From Polyangia bacterium (GTDB taxonomy: Bacteria > Myxococcota_A > Polyangia > Fen-1088): a stretch of DNA of 64,000 nucleotides. Below are positions 52,435-61,204 of the stretch, piece by piece (position 1 is the stretch's first letter; the number at the start of each line of letters is the position of its first letter). The DNA lies in contig DATATI010000046.1 in NCBI GenBank assembly GCA_036268875.1, positions 26,094 through 90,093 of the forward strand. The letters run 5' to 3'. Made by a program: the position numbers and the translations under genes. The notes beneath the pieces are model-generated. The model did no database searches and was not told where the DNA came from. It saw nothing but the letters and a program-made list of their open reading frames with translations.

Positions 52435-53388
52435 TCACCGGAAGATGCCCGCTGACAGGACCGCCTGCGCTGCGGTGTAGGGATCGACGGTGCGGGCGGC
52501 CAACTGCTCGACCACCGCGCCCAGCGGTCCCGGCAATGCCGCGGTGCCCAGCGCGCCGTCGATCAGACGCCTGGTCATTTCAGCCAGGATCGCTGTTAAC
52601 TGGGCTTGCGCTTGCTGGCGTCGGCGGGCGCTGCGAGCGGCGTCGGGAAGGTGGCGCCGTTCATCGAGCGCGGCGCAGAGCGCGTCCAGGCCTTCGCCGG
52701 TGGCGGCCACCGCGCGCAGCAACGCCACCGCCGGCGTGCGCACCGGGCGCGCCAGATCCAGCATGACGGTGAGATCTTTCAGCGTACGGTCGGCGCCCTC
52801 ACGATCGCCTTTGTTCACCACCAGCACGTCGGCGATCTCCAGGATGCCGGCCTTCAAGGCCTGCACGTCGTCGCCCAGGCCGGGCGCCGTCACCACCACC
52901 ACCGTGTCGGCGGCGGTGATGACGTCGATCTCGTCCTGGCCTACACCGACGGTCTCGATGATCACCACGCCGAACCGAGCGGCATCCAGCGCCGCCGCCA
53001 CGTCCGCGGTGGAACGCGACAGCCCGCCCATCTGCCCGCGGGTGGCCAGCGAGCGGATGAACACGTCGCCGTCCGTGGCGTGGCGCTGCATGCGGATGCG
53101 ATCGCCCAGCAGCGCGCCGCCGGAAAATGGGCTGGACGGATCGACCGCCACCACGCCGACGCGCAGGCCGCGCGCCCGATAGCGAGTGATGAGGCCGTCG
53201 ACCAGCGTCGATTTGCCGACGCCGGGGTTGCCCGTGATGCCGATGATCTGCGCTTGTCCGGTGCGCGGGTACAGCGCGCGCAGATCGTCGCGCGCGGCCG
53301 GCAGACCGTCGTCAAGGTCGCGCAGCAACTGGGCCAGCGCGCGCGGCTCGCCGCCCAGCACGCGCTCGACCCGGGTGGCGGCGGCCAC
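52435..53388 (-). CDS. meaB: MeaB/ArgK-type GTPase chaperone of methylmalonyl-CoA mutase
   Basis: 317 aa from GTG 53388, one base after the upstream stop. The G1/P-loop is GITGNPGVGKSTLVD, with VVAVDPSSPFSGGALLGDRIRM, ETVGVGQDE and LVVNKGDREGAD (G4, NKxD) giving the complete MeaB-type G-domain. MeaB proteins guard and reload adenosylcobalamin in methylmalonyl-CoA mutase. Being in one operon with the B12 subunit supports this role here. Cytosolic. Confidence 0.94.
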   Translation of the reverse strand: MAAATRVERVLGGEPRALAQLLRDLDDGLPAARDDLRALYPRTGQAQIIGITGNPGVGKSTLVDGLITRYRARGLRVGVVAVDPSSPFSGGALLGDRIRMQRHATDGDVFIRSLATRGQMGGLSRSTADVAAALDAARFGVVIIETVGVGQDEIDVITAADTVVVVTAPGLGDDVQALKAGILEIADVLVVNKGDREGADRTLKDLTVMLDLARPVRTPAVALLRAVAATGEGLDALCAALDERRHLPDAARSARRRQQAQAQLTAILAEMTRRLIDGALGTAALPGPLGAVVEQLAARTVDPYTAAQAVLSAGIFR

Positions 53389-53389
53389 G

Positions 53390-54544
53390 TCAGTGGCCCG
53401 CCGACGCCTTCAGGATCTCGCGGGCGATCACCATCTTTTGCACCTCGTTGGTGCCCTCGCCGATCTCCGCCAGCTTGGCGTCGCGCAGATACCGTTCGAC
53501 GTCGAACTCGCGCGTGTATCCGTAACCGCCGTGAATCTGGATGGCGTTGTTGCAGGCGCGCATGGCGGCGCGCGCGGCGAAGTATTTGCCCACCGACGAT
53601 TCCAAGGTGGTGCGCACCTTTCGGTCCTGCATCCAGGCCGCACGCCACACCAGCAAGCGCGCCGCGTCCAGCTCGGTCGCCATGTCGGCCAGCATGAACT
53701 GGATGGCCTGGAACTCGGCGATCGGTTTATTGAACTGCACGCGCTCTTTCGCGTAGCGCTTGGACGCCTCCAGCGCGGCGCGGCCGATCCCCACCGCCCA
53801 CGATCCGATACCGATCCGGCCGCGGTCGAGGATCTTCAGCGTGTCGAAGAAGCCCTGGTTGACGGCGCCCAGGCGCTGCTCGTCGGGCAGCTCGACGTCC
53901 TCCATCACCAGCTCGGTGGTGTCGGAGGCGTGCAGGCCCATCTTCTCGATGCGCTTGCCGGTGCGAAAGCCGGGCGTTCCCCTCTCGATGATGAACGCGG
54001 TCAGGCCCTTTGCTTTCAACTCGGGCGCCGTCGACGCCAGCACGACGTAGACGCTGCCGACGGAGCCCTGGGTGATGAACGTCTTGGTCCCGTTGACGAT
54101 CCACTTGTCGCCGCGTTTTTCGGCGCGCGCCCGGGCCGCGCCGGCGTCCGAGCCCGACCCCGGCTCGGTCAGTCCCCAGCCGCCCAACGCCTTTCCGCTG
54201 GCCAACCGAGGCAGGTATCGCCGCCGCTGTTCTTCGCTGGCGGCCAGAAAGATGTGCCCCGTGCACAGCGAGTTGTGCGACGCCATGGTCAGACCCACCG
54301 ACGCGTCGGCGCGCGCCACCTCTTCCAGCGCCACCACGTAGTCGAGGAACTTCATTCCGGCGCCGCCGTACGGCTCGGGGATCTGCATGCCGAAAAGGCC
54401 CATCTCGCCCATGGCCGGGATCAGGTCGTGGGGGAAGGTCTCTTCTTCGTCCCAGCGGCGGGCATTGGGGATGATCGCCTTCTCGCAAAAATCGCGCACC
54501 GACTTTTGCAGCAGCACTTGTTCTTCGTTCAGATCGAAGTTCAT
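53390..54544 (-). CDS. Acyl-CoA dehydrogenase
   Basis: 384 aa. Signatures: WGLTEPGSGSDAGAARARA, TFITQGSVGSVYVVLAS and GGYGYTREFDVERYLRDAK. The Glu in the AEIGEGTNEVQ segment lies at the position of the catalytic base of short/branched-chain and isovaleryl-type enzymes. It oxidises an acyl-CoA to the 2-enoyl-CoA, passing electrons to ETF. The operon with the mutase subunit and MeaB suggests a branched or short-chain acyl substrate such as an isobutyryl, 2-methylbutyryl or butyryl-CoA; not resolvable by eye. Confidence 0.93.
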   Translation of the reverse strand: MNFDLNEEQVLLQKSVRDFCEKAIIPNARRWDEEETFPHDLIPAMGEMGLFGMQIPEPYGGAGMKFLDYVVALEEVARADASVGLTMASHNSLCTGHIFLAASEEQRRRYLPRLASGKALGGWGLTEPGSGSDAGAARARAEKRGDKWIVNGTKTFITQGSVGSVYVVLASTAPELKAKGLTAFIIERGTPGFRTGKRIEKMGLHASDTTELVMEDVELPDEQRLGAVNQGFFDTLKILDRGRIGIGSWAVGIGRAALEASKRYAKERVQFNKPIAEFQAIQFMLADMATELDAARLLVWRAAWMQDRKVRTTLESSVGKYFAARAAMRACNNAIQIHGGYGYTREFDVERYLRDAKLAEIGEGTNEVQKMVIAREILKASAGH

Positions 54545-54559
54545 CCGGGAGGACGTCCT

Positions 54560-55822
54560 TTACTCAGCCTGGGTATGGCCCGATTTCTTGAAACGCTGCT
54601 CGGGCCCAGCGGGGGCGAAGACCTGCACCATCACCGTCTTTTCGCTGAACTTGATGGCGTACGGTTGGTTCTCGGGAATGTGGATGGCCTGCTCGGCGCC
54701 GAAGGCGAACTTCTCGCTGCCGATGGTGACGTGCCCGCCGCCGTTCAAGGTGAACATCAGCGACGCCGAGGCGTCGTTGACCTGGCGCGGAAACTCGGCG
54801 CCCGGCTCGGCCTCGATCACGCTCAGGCTGGCCGTGTTGCTGCCGGTGGCGGCCTCGTCGAAGAAGACCTTGGCGTGCCCCTTGGACGAACCGCCCGGAA
54901 GCGGCACCGCCTTGCCAGTCGAGGCGACGGTGAAGTGCGCACCGGCGGGCGCGCGGGCGTGGGCGGCGTCGCGAATCACATCGAACGCGGCGCGGCCGCG
55001 GGCATCACTGGCGTCGCGGTAGACGCGCTCTGGCCCCAGCGGCGCGAAGACTTGCAGCATAGACACCGGCGACGTGCGCACCATGTTCTCGATGACGTGA
55101 GGCATGCCGGGCGGAATGAACACCGCCGTACCTTCGCCGATTTTTTCGGGCGCCGTCCCCGGCGGTCCCAGGAGGCGGGCGTGCCCGGCCAGGATGTACA
55201 AGATCTCCGCGCCCGGGTGCCGGTGCATGGCGATGCGGTTGGCGGGCGAGAGGGTCAGCAGCGACATCGACGCCTGGCGCGCCCGCATGGTCGCCTCGTC
55301 GATCAACACCTTCACTGAGAACGGCGGCGAGGCCGCCCCGCCGCCGTGGTGCCTGGCAGCCGCCGGCCCGCGCACCGGCGCATCGGCGGCCTTCAACGTC
55401 CACTGCGCCATCTGGCCTTCGAAGGTCAGCGGCACGATCACCTTGCTGCCGGCGTCGATGCCCACCATGGTCCAGGTCTGCGCCACCTCCTGCAGGCAGG
55501 CCAGTAACACCGGCGATTTCACTTCGTCGGCGGCTGGCTCGGCGCCGGTGATGCGGCCACCCTCGCCGACGTCGACCGCCAGCTCCAGCTTGCCCGCCAC
55601 GTCCAGCGTGTCGGCCAGAGCCTTTTCAAAACACCGGTGCACCTCGGCGCCGTGCGCAACCAGCGTCGACTGCAAGATCGCGGCAACGCGCCCTTCTTCG
55701 GTTTGCGGCTGAGCGTTGGCCCGGGCCAGCGGCGCGCCCAGCAGCACCAGCAACGCCAAGATCGCGCCCGCAGTCTTGCCACGGGAACTGACCGTCGTGC
55801 CCTGCGCGACGACACGTCTCAC
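54560..55822 (-). CDS. Secreted AgmX/TonB-C-like and double-cupin protein
   Basis: 420 aa from GTG 55822, overlapping the B12-subunit stop (GTGA). Signal peptide ([19 protein letters not shown]), then a module with [30 protein letters not shown] and [10 protein letters not shown], the AgmX/PglI C-terminal pattern. Two cupin domains follow: [22 protein letters not shown] with the first metal-binding His set, and a second ([35 protein letters not shown]). It is predicted to be exported, although its neighbours are cytosolic CoA enzymes. No sugar or metal substrate can be named. Confidence 0.75.
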   Translation of the reverse strand: MRRVVAQGTTVSSRGKTAGAILALLVLLGAPLARANAQPQTEEGRVAAILQSTLVAHGAEVHRCFEKALADTLDVAGKLELAVDVGEGGRITGAEPAADEVKSPVLLACLQEVAQTWTMVGIDAGSKVIVPLTFEGQMAQWTLKAADAPVRGPAAARHHGGGAASPPFSVKVLIDEATMRARQASMSLLTLSPANRIAMHRHPGAEILYILAGHARLLGPPGTAPEKIGEGTAVFIPPGMPHVIENMVRTSPVSMLQVFAPLGPERVYRDASDARGRAAFDVIRDAAHARAPAGAHFTVASTGKAVPLPGGSSKGHAKVFFDEAATGSNTASLSVIEAEPGAEFPRQVNDASASLMFTLNGGGHVTIGSEKFAFGAEQAIHIPENQPYAIKFSEKTVMVQVFAPAGPEQRFKKSGHTQAE

Positions 55823-56244
55823 GCCGCCGCTCCTTCCAGACGGGGCCGCAGATCGCGTTCAATCCAGTCGACGATGGCCTGGGTCGACGACCCCGGCTTG
55901 AAGATCTCCGCCACCCCCAGCGCCTTCAGCGCCGCCACGTCGTCGTCGGGAACGATGCCGCCGCCGAACACCACGATGTCGCCCACGCCCTGGGCGCGCA
56001 TCGCCTCCATCACCGCCGGGAAATGGGTCATGTGCGCGCCCGACATGATCGACAGCCCGACGGCGTCGACGGCTTCCTGCATGGCCGTCGCGGCGATCAT
56101 CTCGGGGGTCTGGTGCAGGCCGGTGTAGATGACCTCGTACCCGGCGTCGGCCAGGGCCCGGGCCACCACCTTGGCGCCGCGATCGTGGCCGTCCAGGCCG
56201 GGCTTGGCCACCAGGATGCGGATCTTTCGTTTTTCGTCGGGCAC
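55819..56244 (-). CDS. Methylmalonyl-CoA mutase B12-binding subunit
   Basis: 141 aa. [25 protein letters not shown] has the D-x-H-x-x-G cobalamin-binding motif, with the His as lower ligand, followed by [20 protein letters not shown] (S-x-L-like) and [12 protein letters not shown] (GG motif). This is the stand-alone B12 domain that partners the catalytic subunit at 48194. It heads the minus-strand operon with the cupin protein, acyl-CoA dehydrogenase and MeaB. Confidence 0.94.
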   Translation of the reverse strand: MPDEKRKIRILVAKPGLDGHDRGAKVVARALADAGYEVIYTGLHQTPEMIAATAMQEAVDAVGLSIMSGAHMTHFPAVMEAMRAQGVGDIVVFGGGIVPDDDVAALKALGVAEIFKPGSSTQAIVDWIERDLRPRLEGAAA

Positions 56245-56335
56245 TGCCTGTCGATGGTACCAGATCGGCGCGCCGCCGCTGCCTCCGCCGACGCGCTTGC
56301 GCCGATGGCGCCGGCGTTGTTATCTCTGCTGGACG

Positions 56336-56953
56336 ATGTCGCTTTACGATCGCGTGCTGGGCATTCCGTTCGTGTATACCCGCATCCGTCCGCTGATCGT
56401 CGGAGGCGTCGACATGTCGCCGTCGTACCGCAATCTGGACGTCGGTCCCGACGACGTGGTGGTCGACGTCGGCTGCGGCCCGGGCGAGGCGCTGAAATAT
56501 CTGTCGCGCTTCCGCGCCCTGCACGGCTTCGACACCGACCCGCGGGCGATCGCCTTCGCTCGCAAGCTGGCGGCAGGTCGCCCGGACGTCAGCTTCGAAG
56601 CGCGCGAGCTGGTGGCTGACGACCTGACCGCGCTGCAGCCCACGCGCGTGATGATGAACGGGCTCCTGCACCACCTGGATGACACGCAAGCAGTGAGTCT
56701 GCTGTCGATGTGCGCGCGCACGCCGTCGGTCAGGCGCATCGCCACCCAGGACGTCGTCTACCTGCCGGGCAAGTACGTGAGCAACCTGCTAGCCGCCCTT
56801 GATCGCGGCCAGTACGTGCGCGAGGTCGAGGGCTACCGCGCGCTGGTCGCGCAGGCCGGATTGTCCATCGCGCACGAGGAGATCATCCGCAGCCACCCGA
56901 AGGGCGGACGGGCGTTGTACCTGATCATGGCCCTCGAACGTCCGGCGACATAG
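56336..56953 (+). CDS. Class I SAM-dependent methyltransferase
   Basis: 205 aa from ATG 56336. VVVDVGCGPGEALKYLSRF is motif I (SAM binding), with ALHGFDTDPRAIAFARKL as motif II acid and VMMNGLLHHLDD as motif III. Substrate unknown. It is divergent from the B12-subunit gene with about 90 bases between them, and its 3' end overlaps the acyl-CoA dehydrogenase gene on the opposite strand by 29 bases. Confidence 0.85.
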   Translation: MSLYDRVLGIPFVYTRIRPLIVGGVDMSPSYRNLDVGPDDVVVDVGCGPGEALKYLSRFRALHGFDTDPRAIAFARKLAAGRPDVSFEARELVADDLTALQPTRVMMNGLLHHLDDTQAVSLLSMCARTPSVRRIATQDVVYLPGKYVSNLLAALDRGQYVREVEGYRALVAQAGLSIAHEEIIRSHPKGGRALYLIMALERPAT

Positions 56954-58106
56954 CGCGAGCCTCGCGCAAAAGCTCACGGGCGATCACCAGGCGCTGGATC
57001 TGGCTGGTGCCTTCGTAAAGGGTGGTGACGCGGACGTCGCGGAAGAAACGCTCGACTGGAAATTCGCGCGTGTAGCCGTATCCGCCCAGCATTTGAATGG
57101 CCCGATCGCAAACTTCGTTCGCCCGTTCGGAAGCCATCAGCTTGGCCTGGCAGGCCTGGCGCACGAACGGCTGATCGGTCTGTTTGAGCCACGCCGCCTG
57201 CAAGGTCAAAAGCCAGGCCGCTTCGATCGCCATCGCTGAATCGGCGAGCATGAAACGGATCGCCTGCTGCTCGGCCAGCGGCGCGCCGAACTGCTGGCGC
57301 TCGCGCACGTACCGTGACGCCGTCTCCAGCGCCGCCTGGGCGATGCCGATCGAAAGCGCGGCGATGCCGATGCGTCCGCTACCCAGGCCCGCCAGCGCCA
57401 CGCGCAGCCCGTCGCCCTCGCCCGACAGCCGCGCCGATGCGGACACCGCGACGTCATCAAAGGTCATGGCCATCGTCGACGAGCCGTGCTGCCCCATCTT
57501 CTGCTCGCGTTTCCCGGCCGAAAGCCCAGGCGCCGGCGTACCGAGAACAAAGGCTGAATAGCCGGGCCCGCCCATCGAAGCGCCATGGCGGGCAGCCACG
57601 ATCAGCACGCCCGCCCGATCGCCGGAGGTGGTCCACAGCTTGTTGCCGCGCACGACATAGCCGTCGCCGCTGGCCGCGCGTTCGACGGTGGTGGTCATGG
57701 CGCGCGGATCGCTGCCGGCTTGCGATTCGGACAGGGCGAAGGCGCCAGCGACGGCGGCGCCGCTGCACAGACGAGGCAGATTTTCGCCGCGAGCCTGGTC
57801 GGTTCCGCAGCGGGCGATGATCTCGGCGACCATGTTGGTGACCGACATCGTGACCGCCACCGCCGCGTCGCCGCGCGCCACCTCGCGCACGGCCAGGGCC
57901 AGCGCCACCGGCCCCGCTTCCGACCCGCCCCACGCTGCCGGGACGGTGACGCCCAGCAGGCCGAGCTCGCCCAGGCGACGCATCTCCGCCTCCGGGAAGG
58001 CGTGGGTGCGATCGCGCTCCGCCGCCTGCGGCCCAAGCTCGCGCTCCGCGAAGGCGCGCGCGGTGTCGGCGATCAGCCGCTGTTCAGGATCGGGATCGAA
58101 GTGCAC
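56925..58106 (-). CDS. Acyl-CoA dehydrogenase (second)
   Basis: 393 aa from GTG 58106. FALSESQAGSDPRAMTTTVER, KLWTTSGDRAGVLIVAAR, and GGYGYTREFPVERFFRDVRV are family signatures; TTLYEGTSQIQRLVIARELL holds the catalytic Glu position. It is distantly similar to the first dehydrogenase (53390) and may act on a different chain length. Not in an obvious operon: about 58 bases separate it from the upstream Cys/Asp-rich lipoprotein gene. Convergent with a methyltransferase. Confidence 0.92.
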   Translation of the reverse strand: MHFDPDPEQRLIADTARAFAERELGPQAAERDRTHAFPEAEMRRLGELGLLGVTVPAAWGGSEAGPVALALAVREVARGDAAVAVTMSVTNMVAEIIARCGTDQARGENLPRLCSGAAVAGAFALSESQAGSDPRAMTTTVERAASGDGYVVRGNKLWTTSGDRAGVLIVAARHGASMGGPGYSAFVLGTPAPGLSAGKREQKMGQHGSSTMAMTFDDVAVSASARLSGEGDGLRVALAGLGSGRIGIAALSIGIAQAALETASRYVRERQQFGAPLAEQQAIRFMLADSAMAIEAAWLLTLQAAWLKQTDQPFVRQACQAKLMASERANEVCDRAIQMLGGYGYTREFPVERFFRDVRVTTLYEGTSQIQRLVIARELLREARAMSPDVRGP

Positions 58107-58163
58107 GCGCCCACATTAGCGCAACGTGGGCCGCCGACCACGGCCGGCCAAGCACGAGCAAAC

Positions 58164-60692
58164 CTACGGCGAGAGCACCCCGGAGATCTGCAAGGCCACG
58201 CCGCCCTCGCTGCCGGGTTTGTCGGCGTCGACCACCAGGTGGTACTTGCCGGCGGCCAGAGCCTTCAGCGTCTGCATGCCGGTGGTCTCGGCCGCCGACG
58301 GAATGCAGGTGACCAGCGTGCCGGCGTCGCAGGCCAGCAGCACGCCGTCGTCGGTGTACACGGCCAGCACGTGGCTGCCCACCTGGGCCCATTCGATGGT
58401 GACGTCGGCCTTGGCCGGCAGCTGGAAGTCCACCACCGCGTCCTGACCGCCCGGCGCGCTGGCGCAGGTCATGTGCTGATCGTCGCCCGCCATGGTGGTC
58501 TCGACCGCCACGGATTGCAGGCTGCCGTCCAGGGGCAGCAGGCCCAGCGGTTTGTCGGGACGGCAGGCGAACTTGGCGCACAGCGGGGACGTCACGCACT
58601 TGCGATCGGCGCAATCGATGGCCCCGTCGCCGTCGTCGTCGATGCCGTTGTCGCAGATCTCCTGCACCAGCTCGCGCTCGCCGCTGAGGCTGAGGTTGAC
58701 GGTGCCCTCGGCCCCCGACTGGAACGCTTCGACGATCAGGTTGTACTGGCCCGGTTGCAGGCCGGGAATGATGTACGAGCAGCCGAAAGGAATGACCTCC
58801 GGATCGGCGCAGCTCACTTCGTTGTCGTTGCAGGCATCGAGGGGCGCTACCTGCTGCGCCAGCTCGAACACCTGCGACCCGCTCTGGGTGCAGTTCACGC
58901 CCAATCCCATCGGCGAGCTGAGCGTGATGCGCACGACGCGTTCCTTGCCGTTCCCGCGGCCGCACTTCGTCTGGTACAGGTTCGACCCGGCGGTGATGTT
59001 CAGGTTGACCGATTTGACGCTGCCCACGTTCAACGTCCCCAGATCGACGTCCGGCATGCACGAGGACGCCGTGCAGTTGCCCACGCCGAAGCAGGCCGGA
59101 TCGGCGCAGTCGACAAGACCGTTGCCATCGTCGTCGATGCCGTTGGCGCAGATCTCGACCATGCGGTTCTTGAAGGCCGAGATGCGCATGTCGATGCGGC
59201 CCTCCTGCGCCTGGCTGCTGGCCTTGATGATGAACAGGTAGTTGCCAGCCGCCATGTTGGTGATGGCGAACGACGAACTGCCGCGCGTCTCCAGGTCGCA
59301 GTCGATCTGGCTGGCGTCGCAGGCTTGACCCGCCGACGGCAGGTTGAACAGAGCGAAGTCATGTTGCCCCTGCTGGGTGTAATCGACCAGGATGCCGCCC
59401 GCTTCGGCCAGCGTCACGCTGACGGTGCGGTCGCCGCCGGTCGACGTGCCCGAACAGGTCGGGTGGTACCGGTTGGTGTCGGTGCGCGTGTCGACGGTGA
59501 CCGACTTGGCCGGGCCATCGACGACCAGGGTGCCGACCACCACGTCGGGCATGCACTCGCTGTTGGTGCAGGCCGGATCTTTCATGCAGGTCAGATCCTG
59601 ACAGTCGATCAAACCGTTACCGTCGTCGTCTTTGCCGTTGTTGCAGATCTCCGGCACCTGCGCGTTGCCCGTTGACAGCGTCACCGTGGTAGCGCCGGCG
59701 GCGCCGGGAAACGATTCGACGATCAGCCAGTACGTTCCCGCTCCCAAGCCAGAGAAAGTCTGCGTGGCGGTGGCGTTCTGTCCCGCCTGCACGCAGGTGA
59801 CCGGGTTCTGATCGCACGCCTGATTGGCGCCGGCCCGGAACAGCGCCACCACGTGGGCGGCGCCCATCGGCTGCGAGAAATCCAGGCGCACGTCGGCCGG
59901 GGCGTCCAATTCGAATCGCCCCACTCGCCCGCGCCCGCCGGGCGTGGCGCAGGTGACGTATTCGTCTGGCGCCCCGCGCGTGTCCAGCGTCTTCGTCACC
60001 TTGGCGCTGTGGGTGGCCAGCGTTCCAAAGTCGACGTCCAGGCTGCACGCCGCCGTCAAACAATTGGGCGCCTTCACGCACTGCGGGTCGGCACAGTCGA
60101 CCAGCTTGTCGCCGTTGTCGTCCTTGCCGTTGTTGCAGATCTCTTGGCCCATGGCCGGACGGCACGCCGGGCTGCCCAAGCAGTCGGGATCGGCGCAGTC
60201 GATCAAACCATCTCCGTCGTCGTCGAGGCCGTTGTTGCAGACCTCTTGCCCGACCACCACGCACGCCCGGTTGCCAAAGCACGCCGGATCGGCGCAGTCG
60301 GCGCGACCGTTGCAATCGTCGTCGATCCCGTTGCTGCAGTCTTCGGGATGACCGGGTGGGCAGGTGACGCTGCCGCCGCTGCCGCCGCGTCCGCCGGTCC
60401 CGCCGCTGCCACCGCGCCCGCCGGTCCCGCCGCGTCCGCCGGTCCCGCCGTTGCCACCGCGTCCGCCTGGTCCGGTGTCGCCATGATCGGCGCCGCCGTC
60501 GGTGCGACCGCCGCTGCCACCGGTGCCGAAGCGACCGCCGTCCGGACCGGCGTTGATTTGACAGTTGGGATCGGTCGGCGGGCACTGCCGCACGCTGAAC
60601 AGATCAGAACGACCGCACGAAGCGGCCGCCAACGACAAGATCAAAAGTGACGACAAACGAGCGGTCAAACTCATCGCGGGGAGGCGCTGCAT
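58164..60692 (-). CDS. Repeat lipoprotein with MopE-like motifs alternating with beta domains
   Basis: About 842 aa from ATG 60692 (ATG 60674 also possible). Lipobox AAASC, then about 80 residues of Gly/Arg-rich linker (GGRGG/GGTGG repeats). Six repeats of the form E-x-C-x-N-G-x-D-D-D-x-x-G-x-x-D-C-x-D-x-x-C follow, close to the MopE/putative metal-binding motif and resembling Ca-binding loops. Between them lie four similar beta-rich domains (FELDAPADVRLDFSQ; FSGLGAGTYWLIVESFP) of the pre-peptidase C-terminal type. Likely a surface adhesin or matrix protein. Divergent from a broken aldehyde dehydrogenase gene. Confidence 0.87.
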   Translation of the reverse strand: MQRLPAMSLTARLSSLLILSLAAASCGRSDLFSVRQCPPTDPNCQINAGPDGGRFGTGGSGGRTDGGADHGDTGPGGRGGNGGTGGRGGTGGRGGSGGTGGRGGSGGSVTCPPGHPEDCSNGIDDDCNGRADCADPACFGNRACVVVGQEVCNNGLDDDGDGLIDCADPDCLGSPACRPAMGQEICNNGKDDNGDKLVDCADPQCVKAPNCLTAACSLDVDFGTLATHSAKVTKTLDTRGAPDEYVTCATPGGRGRVGRFELDAPADVRLDFSQPMGAAHVVALFRAGANQACDQNPVTCVQAGQNATATQTFSGLGAGTYWLIVESFPGAAGATTVTLSTGNAQVPEICNNGKDDDGNGLIDCQDLTCMKDPACTNSECMPDVVVGTLVVDGPAKSVTVDTRTDTNRYHPTCSGTSTGGDRTVSVTLAEAGGILVDYTQQGQHDFALFNLPSAGQACDASQIDCDLETRGSSSFAITNMAAGNYLFIIKASSQAQEGRIDMRISAFKNRMVEICANGIDDDGNGLVDCADPACFGVGNCTASSCMPDVDLGTLNVGSVKSVNLNITAGSNLYQTKCGRGNGKERVVRITLSSPMGLGVNCTQSGSQVFELAQQVAPLDACNDNEVSCADPEVIPFGCSYIIPGLQPGQYNLIVEAFQSGAEGTVNLSLSGERELVQEICDNGIDDDGDGAIDCADRKCVTSPLCAKFACRPDKPLGLLPLDGSLQSVAVETTMAGDDQHMTCASAPGGQDAVVDFQLPAKADVTIEWAQVGSHVLAVYTDDGVLLACDAGTLVTCIPSAAETTGMQTLKALAAGKYHLVVDADKPGSEGGVALQISGVLSP

Positions 60693-60736
60693 GAACCGCA
60701 GTTTACGCCGCCTACCCCGGCATTCGGTGTAAAAGA

Positions 60737-61204
60737 ATGTGTGTGCCAGCCCCAGAAGTTCTCCGGATTGTGAACCCGGCCACACTGGCGGTGATCCGCG
60801 AGCTTCCCTGTCAGAATCCTGACGACCTGGCGAAAGCGGTCCAGCGCGCCCGCGCTGCCCAGCCGGCCTGGGCCTCCCTGTCGCTGACCGACCGGCGCCG
60901 CGGCCTGCGGCGGCTCACCAGACGCCTATTGGCCGACCCCGAGGCAATGGACACCCTGGTCGCCGAAAGCGGCAAACCCCGCTATCAGGCCGAACTGATC
61001 GAGCTGTTCTATACCTGCGAACTGACGCGCTTTTACACCGGGCGCGTGGGCCGGCGGGCGCTGCGCGACGACCTGCGCCACCCGCTGATCTTCGTCAACA
61101 AACGGGCCCGGGTGGTCTATCACCCGCGCGGCCAGCTGACGTTTCCTTATCGGTCGCGCACGCTGCGGTTCGTGCGCTGGTTGATGCGCCGGCTTTACGG
61201 CTGA
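60737..61204 (+). pseudogene. Aldehyde dehydrogenase gene with large in-frame internal deletion
   Basis: The 155-aa frame has the N-terminal part of an aldehyde dehydrogenase (IVNPATLAVI, AWASLSLTDRRRGLRRLTRRLLADPE, ESGKP, ARVVYHPRG) and then, from about base 61133, a segment typical of the C-terminal end of this family (LTFPYRSRTLRFVRWLMRRLYG). The NAD-binding fold and the catalytic Glu and Cys, about 350 residues, are missing. The deletion keeps the frame, so a short protein could be made but would be inactive. Its 3' end overlaps the next gene on the other strand by 10 bases. Confidence 0.75.

Noticed and set aside
57585..59675. 696-codon open frame on the plus strand across the dehydrogenase and repeat-lipoprotein genes
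   Set aside because: Antisense to two well-supported genes; His/Gln/Ala-rich composition typical of a shadow frame.
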